Counted from the first letter of the stretch, positions 33,155-42,808 are shown. The stretch: 64,000 nt of DNA from Murinocardiopsis flavida (GCF_003014485.1 NZ_PYGA01000004.1:186001-250000), one strand, 5' to 3'. The notes: generated from the sequence alone by a model not told the origin. Numbers and translations are program-made.

Positions 33155-34630
33155 CTACGCGCGCCGCGGTGCGGCGCAGTAGGCCGCCAGCACCGCCGCC
33201 CCCCACACCGCCTGCACCGCGAGGAGCGGGCCGCTCACCCCGATGGTGAACGCCGCGAGCGCGGGCAGGCACCCGAGTGCGGCGATGTCGGCGCCTGCCA
33301 GCGCCCACATCGCCGGGCCGAGCGGCACCGCACCGAGGGGCGTGTCCAGGACGGGCATCGCGTGCTCGACAGGAGGGCGCCGCGCCATCCGCAGCGCGCC
33401 CGCGGCCAGCGCCGGAGCGCACAGCAGCCCGAGCGGCCAGAAGGGCCCGCCCGGCACCGCGGTGTCGAGCCCGGCCAGCGCGGCACTCAGCCACGCGCCG
33501 CCGAGCAGCGCGGGCAGCACCGCCCGCGCCGCGAGGAGCGCGCGCGGACCGGCGCCCAGCAGCCGCGCCAGCGCCGCGTCCCCGGCGTCCCGCCGCGCCC
33601 CCGCGGTCCCCGTCGCCGCGACCGCCAGCGCGCCCGCGGCGAGGACGGCCAGCGCCGCCGGTGTCCCGCCGCCCGCCTGCGCGGCCAGCATGGGCAGCGC
33701 CGAGGCCGCGGCCGCCAGCAAGAGCCGGCCCGGCCGCCGCGCCACCCGCCGCCAGTCCAGCCAGGCCACCGCCGCGGCCCCGCGCAGCCGCGGCGGCCAC
33801 GCGCGCGACCGCAGCACGCGCGTTCGCCAGTGCGCGTCCTCGGCGATCCAGGTCAGCGCGCCCGGGTCCATGACGGTCAGCGCGCCCGCCGCATTGCCCG
33901 CCCGGGTCGAGGCGTCCAGGACCGCGCGGGCCGGCATGCGGGCGGCAACGGCCCAGGCCCGCCCCGCGAGGCAGGCCGCGACCGCCGCGGATGCCGACGC
34001 CGCCGCCGTCCACGCCGCCGAGGGGGCGGACGCGATGCCGACGAGCAGCCCCTGCCCCGGCCCCATGCTCATGACCACCGCGGCGGCCGCCGCGACCACC
34101 AGGGCGACGAGGACGGCGACCAGCCGGGCGTCCCACGCCGGCGACGCCTGCGCCAGCACGGCCGCCGCCATGCCGCCCAGCGTCCACGACGCGCCCAGCA
34201 CCACCGACGCGAGCAGCCGGAGGGTCAGCGCGTCGGAGGCGCCGAGCGCGCTCAGCAGCGCCAGCCCGACGACCGCGCCGACAGCGGCGCCCACCACGGC
34301 GAGGACCAGCAGCGTGCGGGCCAGCACGCTGCGGCGCGACAGCGGCGAGAGCACCAGCCACGCCGCGTCCGCCGACGACACCGCAACGGGCCCGACCACG
34401 CGCGCGAGGGCGAGTGCGCCCGCCAGCAGCACGCCGACCAGCGCCAGCCCCGCGCCCGCCCGCGCCGGGTCGACGCCCGTGGGCACGGCCGCCACCGCGC
34501 GGTCGATCACCGGGGCCGCCAGCACCACCAGCAGGCCGAGGGTCAGCAGGGTGATGTACCGGTCGGACCAGCTGCGGCGCGTGCGGCCGCGCGCCCGCAC
34601 GAACGCCCGGACCGCCGCCACCCCGGTCAC
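33155..34630 (-). CDS. ABC-exporter membrane component (DUF6297-like)
   Basis: A 491-residue polytopic protein, very rich in Ala and Val, with about 12 hydrophobic segments. Its start (VRARGRTRRSWSDRYITLLTLGLL) and tandem helix blocks fit the DUF6297 ABC-2-like family of actinobacteria. Its start overlaps the end of the ATPase gene by four bases, so it is the transmembrane half of the same exporter. Substrate unknown. Confidence 0.8.
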   Translation of the reverse strand: MTGVAAVRAFVRARGRTRRSWSDRYITLLTLGLLVVLAAPVIDRAVAAVPTGVDPARAGAGLALVGVLLAGALALARVVGPVAVSSADAAWLVLSPLSRRSVLARTLLVLAVVGAAVGAVVGLALLSALGASDALTLRLLASVVLGASWTLGGMAAAVLAQASPAWDARLVAVLVALVVAAAAAVVMSMGPGQGLLVGIASAPSAAWTAAASASAAVAACLAGRAWAVAARMPARAVLDASTRAGNAAGALTVMDPGALTWIAEDAHWRTRVLRSRAWPPRLRGAAAVAWLDWRRVARRPGRLLLAAAASALPMLAAQAGGGTPAALAVLAAGALAVAATGTAGARRDAGDAALARLLGAGPRALLAARAVLPALLGGAWLSAALAGLDTAVPGGPFWPLGLLCAPALAAGALRMARRPPVEHAMPVLDTPLGAVPLGPAMWALAGADIAALGCLPALAAFTIGVSGPLLAVQAVWGAAVLAAYCAAPRRA

Positions 34631-35244
34631 GCGGCGGTCTCCAGGACGACGGTGCGGGCGTCCTCGGCGAACAGCGGGTCGTGCGTCACCATCACCACAG
34701 TGCCGCCGTCAGCGGCGTAGGCGGCGAGCAGCCCCGCGAGCCGTTGTCGGAAGGCCGCGTCGAGCCCCCGCTCCGGCTCGTCCAGCAGCAGCAGGCGGCT
34801 CGGCCGCAGCAGCGCCATGGCCAGGGACAGCCGCTGGCGCTGCCCAGTCGACAGCGACAACGGGGCCCGGTCGGCGCACCCGGCCAGCTCGAACAGCTCC
34901 AACGCCGCCTCGACCGCCAGCCGCCCGGGGCCGTGCACCGCGCGCATCAGGCCCAGGTGCTCCCGCACGGTGAGCCCCGGGTACCAGGTGGGCTCGTCGC
35001 CGACCAGGACGACGTCGCGCCAGAAGTCCGGCTCGTCGGCCGGCGGGCGGCCCAGCACCCCCACGCTGCCCGCCGCCCGCTGCAAGCCCGCGAGGCAGCG
35101 CAGCAGGGTCGTCTTCCCGGCACCATTGGCGCCGGTCACCGCGACCACCTCCCCGGCGGCGACCGTGAGGTCGACTCCGCGCAGGACCGGGGCGCCGCCC
35201 AGCTCCACGCCCACGTCTCGGGCCACGATGATCGATTCGGTCAC
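34627..35244 (-). CDS. ABC transporter ATP-binding protein
   Basis: A 205-residue ATPase with Walker A GANGAGKTTLL, signature LSTGQRQRL, Walker B LLLLDEPERGLD and the switch His in VTHD. The arrangement is that of small exporter-type ATPases without extra domains. It precedes and overlaps the DUF6297-like permease gene (34627-34630), forming a two-gene exporter operon. A dispersed repeat with a possible -10 TACGAT lies about 100 bases ahead. Confidence 0.94.
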   Translation of the reverse strand: MTESIIVARDVGVELGGAPVLRGVDLTVAAGEVVAVTGANGAGKTTLLRCLAGLQRAAGSVGVLGRPPADEPDFWRDVVLVGDEPTWYPGLTVREHLGLMRAVHGPGRLAVEAALELFELAGCADRAPLSLSTGQRQRLSLAMALLRPSRLLLLDEPERGLDAAFRQRLAGLLAAYAADGGTVVMVTHDPLFAEDARTVVLETAA

Positions 35245-35338
35245 CGGCCCAGCCTAGGACCCGGACCCGGGTACCCCGGTGCTGCTTTGCTGTGGGGTGT
35301 GGGGGTGTGCGATGCCGCGCCACAGCGGGGTGTGCACA

Positions 35339-35364
35339 GAACGGCCACCTTTACATCGTAGATT
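35339..35364. repeat. Dispersed 26-base element, copy 2
   Basis: Matches 23747-23772 at 23 of 26 positions; the core reads CACCTTTACA-T-CGTAGATT. In both places the minus-strand reading points at a membrane-transport gene (the ABC ATPase here), and the second gene on the plus strand here is the SNF2 helicase. Confidence 0.55.
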
Positions 35365-35440
35365 TCTTATGGTCGGGGTTGTCGGTGCCGGTCGGCATAC
35401 TGGGCACCGACCGCGGAACGCGATCACGAGGGGGCGCGCG

Positions 35441-38400
35441 GTGCTGGTTCTGCACGGAGGGTGGCACGACGACGCCCTGCTGGTGTGGGGCGAAGACGCC
35501 GGCCTCCCCGCGCGCACCGCCTCCCGCGCCGCCGTGCGGCCGCACCCCTACGCCGCGGCCGAACCCGCCCTGCGCGAGGCGCTCACCGCACGCGCCGCAG
35601 CCGCCGAGCACCCCGAGCCGGAGAAGGCCGAGCCCGCCGTACTCCGCATCGACCTGCCCGGATCCGCCGCCCATCCGCTCCCCTCCCCCGCGCTCGGGCC
35701 GCTGCCGGGCGCGCCGGCGCTCCGCTCGCCCGCGTTCCACCGCTGGAGCGCGCCCGCCCTGCGGTTCCGCCCGGCCGCGCTGCCCGCACTGGCCGCCGTC
35801 CTCGACGGCGGCGGCAGCGGCGACACCGCCCTCGGGCCCGGGCTGCGGCACTTCACGGCGGTCGCCGCGTTCGCCGGGCGCCTCATCGACTCCGGGCGGC
35901 TGGTGCCGCTCCTGGTCGGCGAGCCCGCCGAGGCCCGCTGGCGCCCCGTGCTCACCGGGGCCGACTCCGCCCACTTCCGGGCGCTGGTCGCCGCCCTGCC
36001 CGAATCCGCAGCGGCCCTGCGCACGGCGCACGCCGCCGAGCCGCCCCGCACGCCGGCGCCCGACCTCGTCTTCCGCACCCTGTGCGCCGTGCTCGACGCC
36101 GCCGCCCGGCTGCGCACACCCCCGACCGCCCGCGGGGCCGCATCGGGCCCCGCCGCGCACCTGGCCCGCGCGCTCACCGGCGCCGACCCCCTCTTCGACG
36201 CGACCGCAGCCGGGCGCCGCACCGGCAGCGACCGCCGGGACGGCGAGGACGCCGCCGTGCAGCGGGCCCGGCTGGGCGCCCGGCTGCGGTCCTGGGCCGA
36301 CGCCTGCCACCAGCGGGGCGACCGCGCGCAACTCGGGTTCCGCCTGGTCGAACCCGAGCACCCCGGCGCGTCCGGCGGCGACCCCGCGCCGCCGGGCGGG
36401 CCCGAGGAGTGGCGGGTGGAGTTCTGGGTCCGCTCCGACCGCGACCCCAGCCTGCACGTGCCGCTGCGCGAACTGTGGCTGGGCAGCGGCGCGGCGTGGC
36501 TGCCCGACGACATCGAGTCCACGGTCCTGCGCGACCTCGCCCGCGCGGCCCGCAGCTACCCCGCGCTGCACCGCGTCCTGCGCGACCTCGCACCGTCCGC
36601 CCTGACCATGGGCACCGGCGGCGCCCACGCCTTCATCCGCGACGCCGCGCCCGCGCTCGCCGCCGCCGGGTTCGAGGTGGTCCTGCCGCAGTGGGCGCGC
36701 GGCACGGGCCTCGGCCTGCACATGGAGGCGGCCGAGCGGGGCCCCGCACCGGCGGGCGGCGGCATCGGGATCGCGGACCTCGTCGACTTCAGCTTCGCGG
36801 CGGTCCTCGGCGAGAACCGCCTCGACCTCGACGAACTCACCGAGCTCGCCCGGCTCAAGCAGCCGCTGGTGCGGCTGCGCGGCCGGTGGGTGTGCGCCGA
36901 CCCCGAGCAGATCGACGCCGCACTGGAGTTCCTGCGCCAGCGGGGGCGCGGCACGATGCGCCGCGACGAGGCGCTGCGGATGCTGCTGTCCCCCGGCGGC
37001 GACACTCCCCCCGTCACGGGCATCGACGCCGACGGCGCACTGGGCGCGCTCCTCAGCGGCGGCACCGAGCGCACCATCACCCCGCTGGCCGACCCCGCGG
37101 GGTTCACCGGCACGCTCCGCCCCTACCAGCAGCGCGGCGCGTCGTGGCTGCGGTTCCTCGGCGGTCTCGGGCTCGGCGCGGTCCTCGCCGACGACATGGG
37201 GCTCGGCAAGACCGTCCAGCTCCTCGCGCTGCTGGCCGACGAGCGCGCCCCCGGCACCGGCACCGCGCCCGTGGGGCCCACGCTGCTGATCTGCCCGGTG
37301 TCGCTGGTCGGCAACTGGCGCCGCGAGGCCGCCCGGTTCACGCCCGGCCTGCGCGTCCACGTCCACCACGGCCCCGACCGCCCGCACGGCAACGCGCTGG
37401 CCCGGCTCCTCGGCGGCACCGACCTCGTCGTCACCACCTACGGCGTGGTGCTGCGCGACGCCGAGGAGCTCGCCGCGATGCCCTGGTACCGGGTGGTGTG
37501 CGACGAGGCCCAGGCGGTGAAGAACAGCGGCACCCGGCAGGCGCGCGCGGTCCGCTCGCTCCCCGCGGCGACCCGGATCGCCCTCACCGGCACCCCGGTC
37601 GAGAACAACGTCGGCGAACTGTGGTCGATCATGGAGTTCGCCAACCCCGGGCTGCTGGGGTCCCGGGCGTCCTTCGACACCCGCATCGCCGCGCGGGTCA
37701 CCGGCCCCGACGCGGAACCCGGCGACGGCGCGGAACCCGGCGACGGCGCGGAACCCGGCGACGGCGCGGCCCTGCTCAAGCGCCTGACCGGCCCGTTCAT
37801 CCTGCGCCGGGTGAAGACCGACCGCAGCATCATCTCCGACCTCCCCGCGAAGAACGAGATGCGCGCCTGGTGCACGCTCACCCCCGAGCAGGCGTCGCTG
37901 TACCAGGCGGCCGTGACCGAGATGACCGAGCGGGTCGACGGCGCCGACGGCATCCAGCGCAAGGGCCTGATCCTGGCGACCATGGCGCGGCTCAAGCAGA
38001 TCTGCAACCACCCCGCCCACTTCCTCGGCGACGGTTCGGCGCTGGCCGGCCGGTCGGGCAAGCTCGCCCGGCTGGAGGAGCTGCTCGCCGAGGCGCTCGC
38101 CGAGGGCGACAAGGCGCTGTGCTTCACCCAGTACACGGCGCTGGGCGAACGGCTGGCGCCCTACCTGGCGGCGCGGCTGGGACGCCCGGTGCTGTGGCTG
38201 CACGGCGGCACCCCGCGGGCCCGCCGCGAGGAGCTCATGGCGCGCTTCCAGAACGCGGCCGAACCCATGGTGTTCCTGCTGTCGCTCAAGGCCGCCGGCA
38301 CCGGGCTGAACCTGACCGCGGCGAACCACGTGGTGCACATCGACCGCTGGTGGAACCCCGCGGTCGAGGACCAGGCCACCGACCGCGCGTTCCGCATCGG

Positions 38401-38593
38401 CCAGCGGCGCGACGTCCAGGTCCGCAAGCTCGTCTGCGTCGGCACCATCGAAGAGCGGGTCGACGCGATGATCGAGACGAAGAAGGCGCTGGCGCACAGC
38501 GTCGTCGGCACCGGCGAGGACTGGCTGGGCGGGCTGTCGACCGCCGAGCTGCGCGCGGCCGTGCGGCTCGCCCCCGAGGCGGTGGCCGGATGA
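35441..38593 (+). CDS. SNF2-family helicase (HepA/RapA-like)
   Basis: A 1050-residue SF2 helicase. The first 500 residues are a variable SNF2-associated region. The ATPase half has LADDMGLGKTVQLLALL, CDEAQAVKN (DEAQ box) and LTGTPVENN; the C-terminal half has RIGQ and KAAGTGLNLTAANHVVHIDRWWNPAVEDQATDRAFR. It translocates on double-stranded DNA. GTG 35441 follows GAGGGGG and gives the usual VLVLHGGW start; a longer frame begins at 35279. In the middle it carries three copies of an EPGDGA-coding repeat. It overlaps the SWIM gene, the standard actinobacterial pairing. Confidence 0.93.
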   Translation: MLVLHGGWHDDALLVWGEDAGLPARTASRAAVRPHPYAAAEPALREALTARAAAAEHPEPEKAEPAVLRIDLPGSAAHPLPSPALGPLPGAPALRSPAFHRWSAPALRFRPAALPALAAVLDGGGSGDTALGPGLRHFTAVAAFAGRLIDSGRLVPLLVGEPAEARWRPVLTGADSAHFRALVAALPESAAALRTAHAAEPPRTPAPDLVFRTLCAVLDAAARLRTPPTARGAASGPAAHLARALTGADPLFDATAAGRRTGSDRRDGEDAAVQRARLGARLRSWADACHQRGDRAQLGFRLVEPEHPGASGGDPAPPGGPEEWRVEFWVRSDRDPSLHVPLRELWLGSGAAWLPDDIESTVLRDLARAARSYPALHRVLRDLAPSALTMGTGGAHAFIRDAAPALAAAGFEVVLPQWARGTGLGLHMEAAERGPAPAGGGIGIADLVDFSFAAVLGENRLDLDELTELARLKQPLVRLRGRWVCADPEQIDAALEFLRQRGRGTMRRDEALRMLLSPGGDTPPVTGIDADGALGALLSGGTERTITPLADPAGFTGTLRPYQQRGASWLRFLGGLGLGAVLADDMGLGKTVQLLALLADERAPGTGTAPVGPTLLICPVSLVGNWRREAARFTPGLRVHVHHGPDRPHGNALARLLGGTDLVVTTYGVVLRDAEELAAMPWYRVVCDEAQAVKNSGTRQARAVRSLPAATRIALTGTPVENNVGELWSIMEFANPGLLGSRASFDTRIAARVTGPDAEPGDGAEPGDGAEPGDGAALLKRLTGPFILRRVKTDRSIISDLPAKNEMRAWCTLTPEQASLYQAAVTEMTERVDGADGIQRKGLILATMARLKQICNHPAHFLGDGSALAGRSGKLARLEELLAEALAEGDKALCFTQYTALGERLAPYLAARLGRPVLWLHGGTPRARREELMARFQNAAEPMVFLLSLKAAGTGLNLTAANHVVHIDRWWNPAVEDQATDRAFRIGQRRDVQVRKLVCVGTIEERVDAMIETKKALAHSVVGTGEDWLGGLSTAELRAAVRLAPEAVAG
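37712..37765 (+). repeat. Three 18-base repeats inside SNF2 gene
   Basis: Three exact tandem copies (37712-37729, 37730-37747, 37748-37765) encode A-E-P-G-D-G. They lie in a non-conserved loop between the helicase halves, so they are probably a tolerated slippage insertion. Confidence 0.75.
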
Positions 38594-39387
38594 GCGGCGC
38601 CGAGGAGCGCCCGGAGCACTCCTGGTGGTCGGGGCGCTTCGTCGCGGCGCTGGAGTCGCGCGGCGACCGCGCCCGGCTCCAGCGGGGCCGCGGCTACGCC
38701 CGCGGCAACGCGGTGCGCGACCTCGCGGTGCGCGAGGGCGAGGTCACCGCGCGGGTCCAGGGGTCGCGGGCCCGCCCCTACCGGGTCAGCCTCATCGCGG
38801 CGACCCTCGACGACGACCAGTGGGCCCTCGCCACCGCGGCGCTCGCCGCCCAGCCGCTGTTCCGCGCCGCGCTGCTCGCCGGGCGGCTGCCCCCCGAGGT
38901 CGAGGAGGTGTTCGCGGTCCTGGGGCTGCCGCTGTTCCCCCGCGGCCCCGACGACCTCGTGCTCACCTGCTCGTGCCCCGACTGGGGCCACCCGTGCAAG
39001 CACGCGGCCGCCACCCTGTACGTGCTCGCCGCACAACTCGACGCCGACCCCTTCCTGCTGTTCGCGTGGCTCGGCCGCGACCGCGCGGCCTTCCTCGCCG
39101 AACTGCGCCGCAGCGCCCGCACGGCCACCGGGGCGGCTCCCGGCGAGGGCCCGGCGACCGGCGACCTCGCGCCGCCGCCCTGCGAGCCGCGGCCCGAGAG
39201 CGGCGCGCCCGCCGACTTCTGGGACGCTCCCCCGCTGCCCGTGCCCGCGCCGCCCGGCCCGCCGCGCCCCCCGGTCCTCGCCGACCTGGAGCCAGGCGGC
39301 GGCCAGGAGCCCGGCGGCGGCCCCGGCCTCGCCGCCGCGCTGGAACCCCTCTACGCCGCCTGGACCGGCGCGGTCCGGCAGCGGTGA
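38590..39387 (+). CDS. SWIM zinc-finger protein, SNF2 partner
   Basis: A 265-residue protein with a SWIM zinc finger, C-x-C-x(n)-C-x-H, in LTCSCPDWGHPCKHAAATLY, preceded by YARGNAVRDLAVREGEVTARVQG. SWIM domains bind DNA or protein; the family travels with SNF2 helicases and may guide them. The second half is Pro/Gly-rich and disordered. ATG overlaps the helicase stop by four bases. Confidence 0.9.
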   Translation: MSGAEERPEHSWWSGRFVAALESRGDRARLQRGRGYARGNAVRDLAVREGEVTARVQGSRARPYRVSLIAATLDDDQWALATAALAAQPLFRAALLAGRLPPEVEEVFAVLGLPLFPRGPDDLVLTCSCPDWGHPCKHAAATLYVLAAQLDADPFLLFAWLGRDRAAFLAELRRSARTATGAAPGEGPATGDLAPPPCEPRPESGAPADFWDAPPLPVPAPPGPPRPPVLADLEPGGGQEPGGGPGLAAALEPLYAAWTGAVRQR

Positions 39388-39446
39388 GCGGCCGCACCGG
39401 CGGTCGTCCGACGGCCCCGGCGGGGCACCCGTGCGAGGATGAGCCC

Positions 39447-40037
39447 ATGACCGAGGATCCGGCCAAGCCCGCCGGGCGCGGGCTGCGCGCCGACGCCTCG
39501 CGCAACCGCGAGCGCATCATCCACTCGGCAACGGCCCTGCTCGCCCACCATCCCGCGGCGACGATGGACGAGCTCACCGCCGCCTGCGGACTCGGCCGCA
39601 CCACCGTCTACCGCCACTTCCACACCCGCGAGGAGCTGGTCGCGGCGGTCTACGCCGGCGCGTTCGCGGGCGTGCGGCAGGTGTTCGCCGACGCCGGGCT
39701 GCACGAATGCGACCCCGACGTGCTGCTCGACCGGGCGGTGCAGGCGTCCATCCGCGCCCTGAACGCCTACCCGGTGCTGGTCAGCGGGCCCGGACCGGAG
39801 GCGGCGGGCGAAGCGGGCGGCCGCCTCGCCGCCTGCCTCGAACCGCTGGAGCTGGCCATGCGCGCGGCGCAGCGGCACGGCCTGCTCGACGGGTCGCTGC
39901 CGCCGCGCTGGCTGGCCAGTTCGCTGCTGGACGACTGCGCCGGGGCGGTGCTGTTCGCCGCCGAGCTGCGCGCCCGCGGCCACGACCCGGGCACGGTGGT
40001 ACGCGGGTCGTTCGAGCGGGCGTGGGCCGCAGGCTGA
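39447..40037 (+). CDS. TetR-family transcriptional regulator
   Basis: A 196-residue TetR protein. The helix-turn-helix at about residues 20-60 is RIIHSATALLAHHPAATMDELTAACGLGRTTVYRHFHTREELV. The C-terminal ligand domain is unclassified. Its ATG has GAGGA ahead. It is followed on the same strand by a methyltransferase gene; which gene it controls is not evident from the sequence. Confidence 0.92.
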   Translation: MTEDPAKPAGRGLRADASRNRERIIHSATALLAHHPAATMDELTAACGLGRTTVYRHFHTREELVAAVYAGAFAGVRQVFADAGLHECDPDVLLDRAVQASIRALNAYPVLVSGPGPEAAGEAGGRLAACLEPLELAMRAAQRHGLLDGSLPPRWLASSLLDDCAGAVLFAAELRARGHDPGTVVRGSFERAWAAG

Positions 40038-40120
40038 GCCCCCGCCCCTGCGGCCCACCCGCCGCCGCGCGCGGCACCCTGCTAGACAGGGACCGGCACC
40101 GGACCACGGGAGGGGCGGAC

Positions 40121-40927
40121 ATGGACGACGGCGCGGCGCCGGGCGGCGGCGAACGGCACTGGGGCACCCTGCTGCACGCGTTCGGCCGGCAGGCCGAGAC
40201 CTTCGAGGACGCCCGCTACAACACCGCGTTCACCATGCACCTGGACCGGCTGGTGGACTTCGCCGCGCCCGCCGCCGAGGACGTGTGCCTGGACGCCGCG
40301 TGCGGCACCGGGATCGTCGCGCGCGCCCTCGCGCCCCGCGTGCGCCAGGTGCAGGCGCTCGACGCCACCCCGGAGATGCTGGCCGCGGGCAAGGAGCGGG
40401 CCGCGGCCGAGGGCGCGCACAACGTCCTGTTCCAGCGCGGCGACGCGGCGGCGCTGCCGTTCCTGGACGACTCGTTCTCCCTGGTCGTCACGCGGTTCTC
40501 GGTCCACCACGTGGCCGACCCCGCGGCGCTCACGGCGGAGCTCGTGCGGGTGTGCCGCCCCGGCGGGCGGGTGGTCGTGGCCGACATGGTGGTGGACCCG
40601 GCGCTGCCCGGCGACATCGACCGGGTGGAGCGCCTGCGCGACCCGTCCCACGGCACCACGCTGCCGGTCGAGCGCATCACCGGGCTGCTGGCCGCCGCCG
40701 GGGCCCGGGTCGAGCGCAGCGACGTGTTCGACGTCCCGCGCCCGCTGCGGCCGTGGCTCCAGCAGGCCCGCACCCCCGACGATGTCGGCGCGCGGATCGA
40801 GGCCGAGCTCCGCGCCGAGATCGGCGGCGGCCCCGCGACGGGCGCCCGGCCGCACCTGGTCGACGACGCGCTCTGGTTCACCCAGACCTGGGCGCACCTG
40901 CTGGCCGCGCCGCACCCGGCGGGCTGA
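40121..40927 (+). CDS. Class I SAM-dependent methyltransferase (UbiE/COQ5-like)
   Basis: A 268-residue protein with SAM motif I LDAACGTGIVARALA, LDATPEMLAAGKERA and VTRFSVHHVADPAALTAELVRVCRPGGRVVVADMV, the Methyltransf_11 pattern. UbiE-like proteins methylate quinones or small molecules. GGGAGG lies just upstream of ATG 40121. No biosynthetic gene cluster is around it, so the substrate is unknown. Confidence 0.88.
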   Translation: MDDGAAPGGGERHWGTLLHAFGRQAETFEDARYNTAFTMHLDRLVDFAAPAAEDVCLDAACGTGIVARALAPRVRQVQALDATPEMLAAGKERAAAEGAHNVLFQRGDAAALPFLDDSFSLVVTRFSVHHVADPAALTAELVRVCRPGGRVVVADMVVDPALPGDIDRVERLRDPSHGTTLPVERITGLLAAAGARVERSDVFDVPRPLRPWLQQARTPDDVGARIEAELRAEIGGGPATGARPHLVDDALWFTQTWAHLLAAPHPAG

Positions 40928-41039
40928 CCCGGCCGCGCCGCCCGCACCTCCCCGCCCTGCGCCGCACTGGGGCCCGGCGGTGTCGCCGCGGGCAGCGGGG
41001 GCACCTCCCTGCGGCCCGCCGCCCGGTGCGGGCCCGGCG

Positions 41040-41687
41040 TCAGCGCGCGGCGCCGCGGACGGTGTCGGCGAGGCCGGAGTCGCGGGCAACGCGGGTCAGC
41101 CCGGCGGTGAAGCGCGCCATGTCGTGCCCGTCGACGAGGCGGCCGAGCGCCTGCTCGTCCGCCGGCAGGCCGACCGCTTCGGCGCCGCGGCGGGCGAGCG
41201 TGTCGGTGTAGGGGCGCAGCCAGGACCAGACGTCCTGCGCCTCCCGGCAGAACATGTGCGCCCCGGTGGGGCCGATGCCGGGGAACCCCTGGAGGCGCGA
41301 CTCCAGCCGCGCGCGGTCGTGCTGCGCGGCGTTGGCGAGGCGGCGCAGGTCGCCGCGGTACTCGTCGGTGACCTGGGCCGCGCAGTCGCCGAGGCGGGTG
41401 GCGGTGCTCTCGTCGTAGCGGACGTAGTGCGCGCGGCCCAGGGCGTCCACGCGGTCCTGCCAGGTCAGGCCGGCCATGCCGTGCGGGGTGGTGCCGCCCG
41501 CGGTGTTGAGCTCGCGTGCGGCGGCGATGGCGATGTCCGCGGAGATCCGGGTCGAGAGCAGGTTGACCAGGACCAGGAGCTGCCACAGGGGCGCGGGCTT
41601 GTCGGCGAGGCGGATCCGCGCCTCCTCGGCGAGGGTGTGTCCCGCCTCGCGCAGGACGGCGCGGGCGCGCTGCTGCTGGGTGCTCAT
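41040..41687 (-). CDS. HhH/endonuclease III-like DNA-binding protein
   Basis: A 215-residue helical protein. LQGFPGIGPTGAHMFCREAQDVW resembles the helix-hairpin-helix and following segment of the HhH-GPD DNA glycosylase family, but the Asp/Lys catalytic signature and the FeS cluster are not obvious. The N-terminal half (LLSTRISADIAIAAARELN) also resembles that of endonuclease III-like proteins. Probably a DNA-repair-related protein of uncertain activity. ATG start; separated from the AsnC gene by 104 bases. Confidence 0.7.
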   Translation of the reverse strand: MSTQQQRARAVLREAGHTLAEEARIRLADKPAPLWQLLVLVNLLSTRISADIAIAAARELNTAGGTTPHGMAGLTWQDRVDALGRAHYVRYDESTATRLGDCAAQVTDEYRGDLRRLANAAQHDRARLESRLQGFPGIGPTGAHMFCREAQDVWSWLRPYTDTLARRGAEAVGLPADEQALGRLVDGHDMARFTAGLTRVARDSGLADTVRGAAR

Positions 41688-41791
41688 GTCCTCGTTCCTT
41701 CCTCCCGGCCTTCCCCCGGCCTTCCTTCCCGGGCCGGGGCCCGCCGGTCGTGCCCCCGCTACCCGCAGCGGGCGGGCCCACCCGTGCGGGT

Positions 41792-42808
41792 TCAGTCGGC
41801 GGGGTGCGGTTCCGACAGCGGCAGGTCGGCCGCTCCGAGGCGCACGCCGTCGCGGCGGATCCAGTAGCGGCAGAGGACGTCCAGGACGACCGAGACGCGG
41901 ATCCCGCCGACGCCGGGCAGCCGGGCGAGGTCGACGGAGAGGAAGTCGGCGAGGCGCTCCTCGTCGGGGAAGACGCCGTGCAGGATGAGGGCCTCGGCGC
42001 CGGCGACGATCGTCACGTAGCGGGCGTGCGGGTCGTCGGCCAGCGCGTCGGCGACCGCGGTGATCGCCCCCGGCTGCACGGTGAGCGCGAGCACCGCTTC
42101 CAGGCCCATGCCGAGCAGGGCGGGTTCCACCTCGACGCGGGGGCGCACCACGCCGCGGCCGAGCAGCGACTGCACCACCCGGTAGGCGGTGGACTGGCTC
42201 ACGCCGAGTTCGCGGGCGACCTCGCCGGAGGCGGTGCGGCCGTTGCGGTGCAGCAGGCGCGCGACCGCCAGTTCCTGGGGGGAGAGCGGGTCGGTGTCGC
42301 CGTGCGCGCCCGCGGCGGGCACGGCGTGCGGCTCCAGTGCCGCGACCCGGTCGGGGGTGAGCCGGCGCAGCCGCCAGGAGTCGGCGCGGCTGACCGGGCG
42401 CAGGACGAGGTCGGAGCGTGTCGCCACGATGCCGGGGATGGAGGGGACGTCCAGGGTGAGCAGGTCGCGCACCGCCGCGCGGCCGCGGGGGTGCAGCACC
42501 CCGTAGACGTCGGCGTCGCCGCTGGTCATGGCGACGAACTGGGTGTCGCCGCGTTCGGCGAGGCGGTGCGCGACCTCCTGGGCCCGGCCGGGCACGGTGC
42601 TGATCCAGACGTGGCGGGGGCGCGCGTCGGAGAACAGCCGCCAGTCGACCTGGCCGATGACGCGCAGCAGCGACTCTGCGTGCAGGCGCTGGATGCGGCG
42701 TCCGACGGTGCTGGCGGAGGCGCCGAGGACGTCGGCGACGACGTTGGCCGGCGCGCGGGGGGCGACCTGCAAGGCGGCGATGAGGTCGAGATCGAGGTCG
42801 TCGAGCAT
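41792..42808 (-). CDS. Lrp/AsnC-family regulator with two AsnC units
   Basis: A 338-residue protein containing two helix-turn-helices, one at the N-terminus (IAALQVAPRAPANVVADVLGASASTVGRRIQRL) and one near residue 180 (ARLLHRNGRTASGEVARELGVSQSTAYRVVQSLL), each followed by an AsnC/RAM-like ligand domain. This double-unit type is common in actinobacteria. It is divergent from abgT and probably represses or activates that operon through a palindromic site that overlaps its promoter. Ligand unknown; an acyl-glutamate or amino acid is likely. Confidence 0.9.
   Translation of the reverse strand: MLDDLDLDLIAALQVAPRAPANVVADVLGASASTVGRRIQRLHAESLLRVIGQVDWRLFSDARPRHVWISTVPGRAQEVAHRLAERGDTQFVAMTSGDADVYGVLHPRGRAAVRDLLTLDVPSIPGIVATRSDLVLRPVSRADSWRLRRLTPDRVAALEPHAVPAAGAHGDTDPLSPQELAVARLLHRNGRTASGEVARELGVSQSTAYRVVQSLLGRGVVRPRVEVEPALLGMGLEAVLALTVQPGAITAVADALADDPHARYVTIVAGAEALILHGVFPDEERLADFLSVDLARLPGVGGIRVSVVLDVLCRYWIRRDGVRLGAADLPLSEPHPAD

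Noticed and set aside
35279-35440. N-terminal extension of the SNF2 helicase from 35279
   Set aside because: It crosses the dispersed repeat and lacks a ribosome site; GTG 35441 has a strong one and fits the family start.
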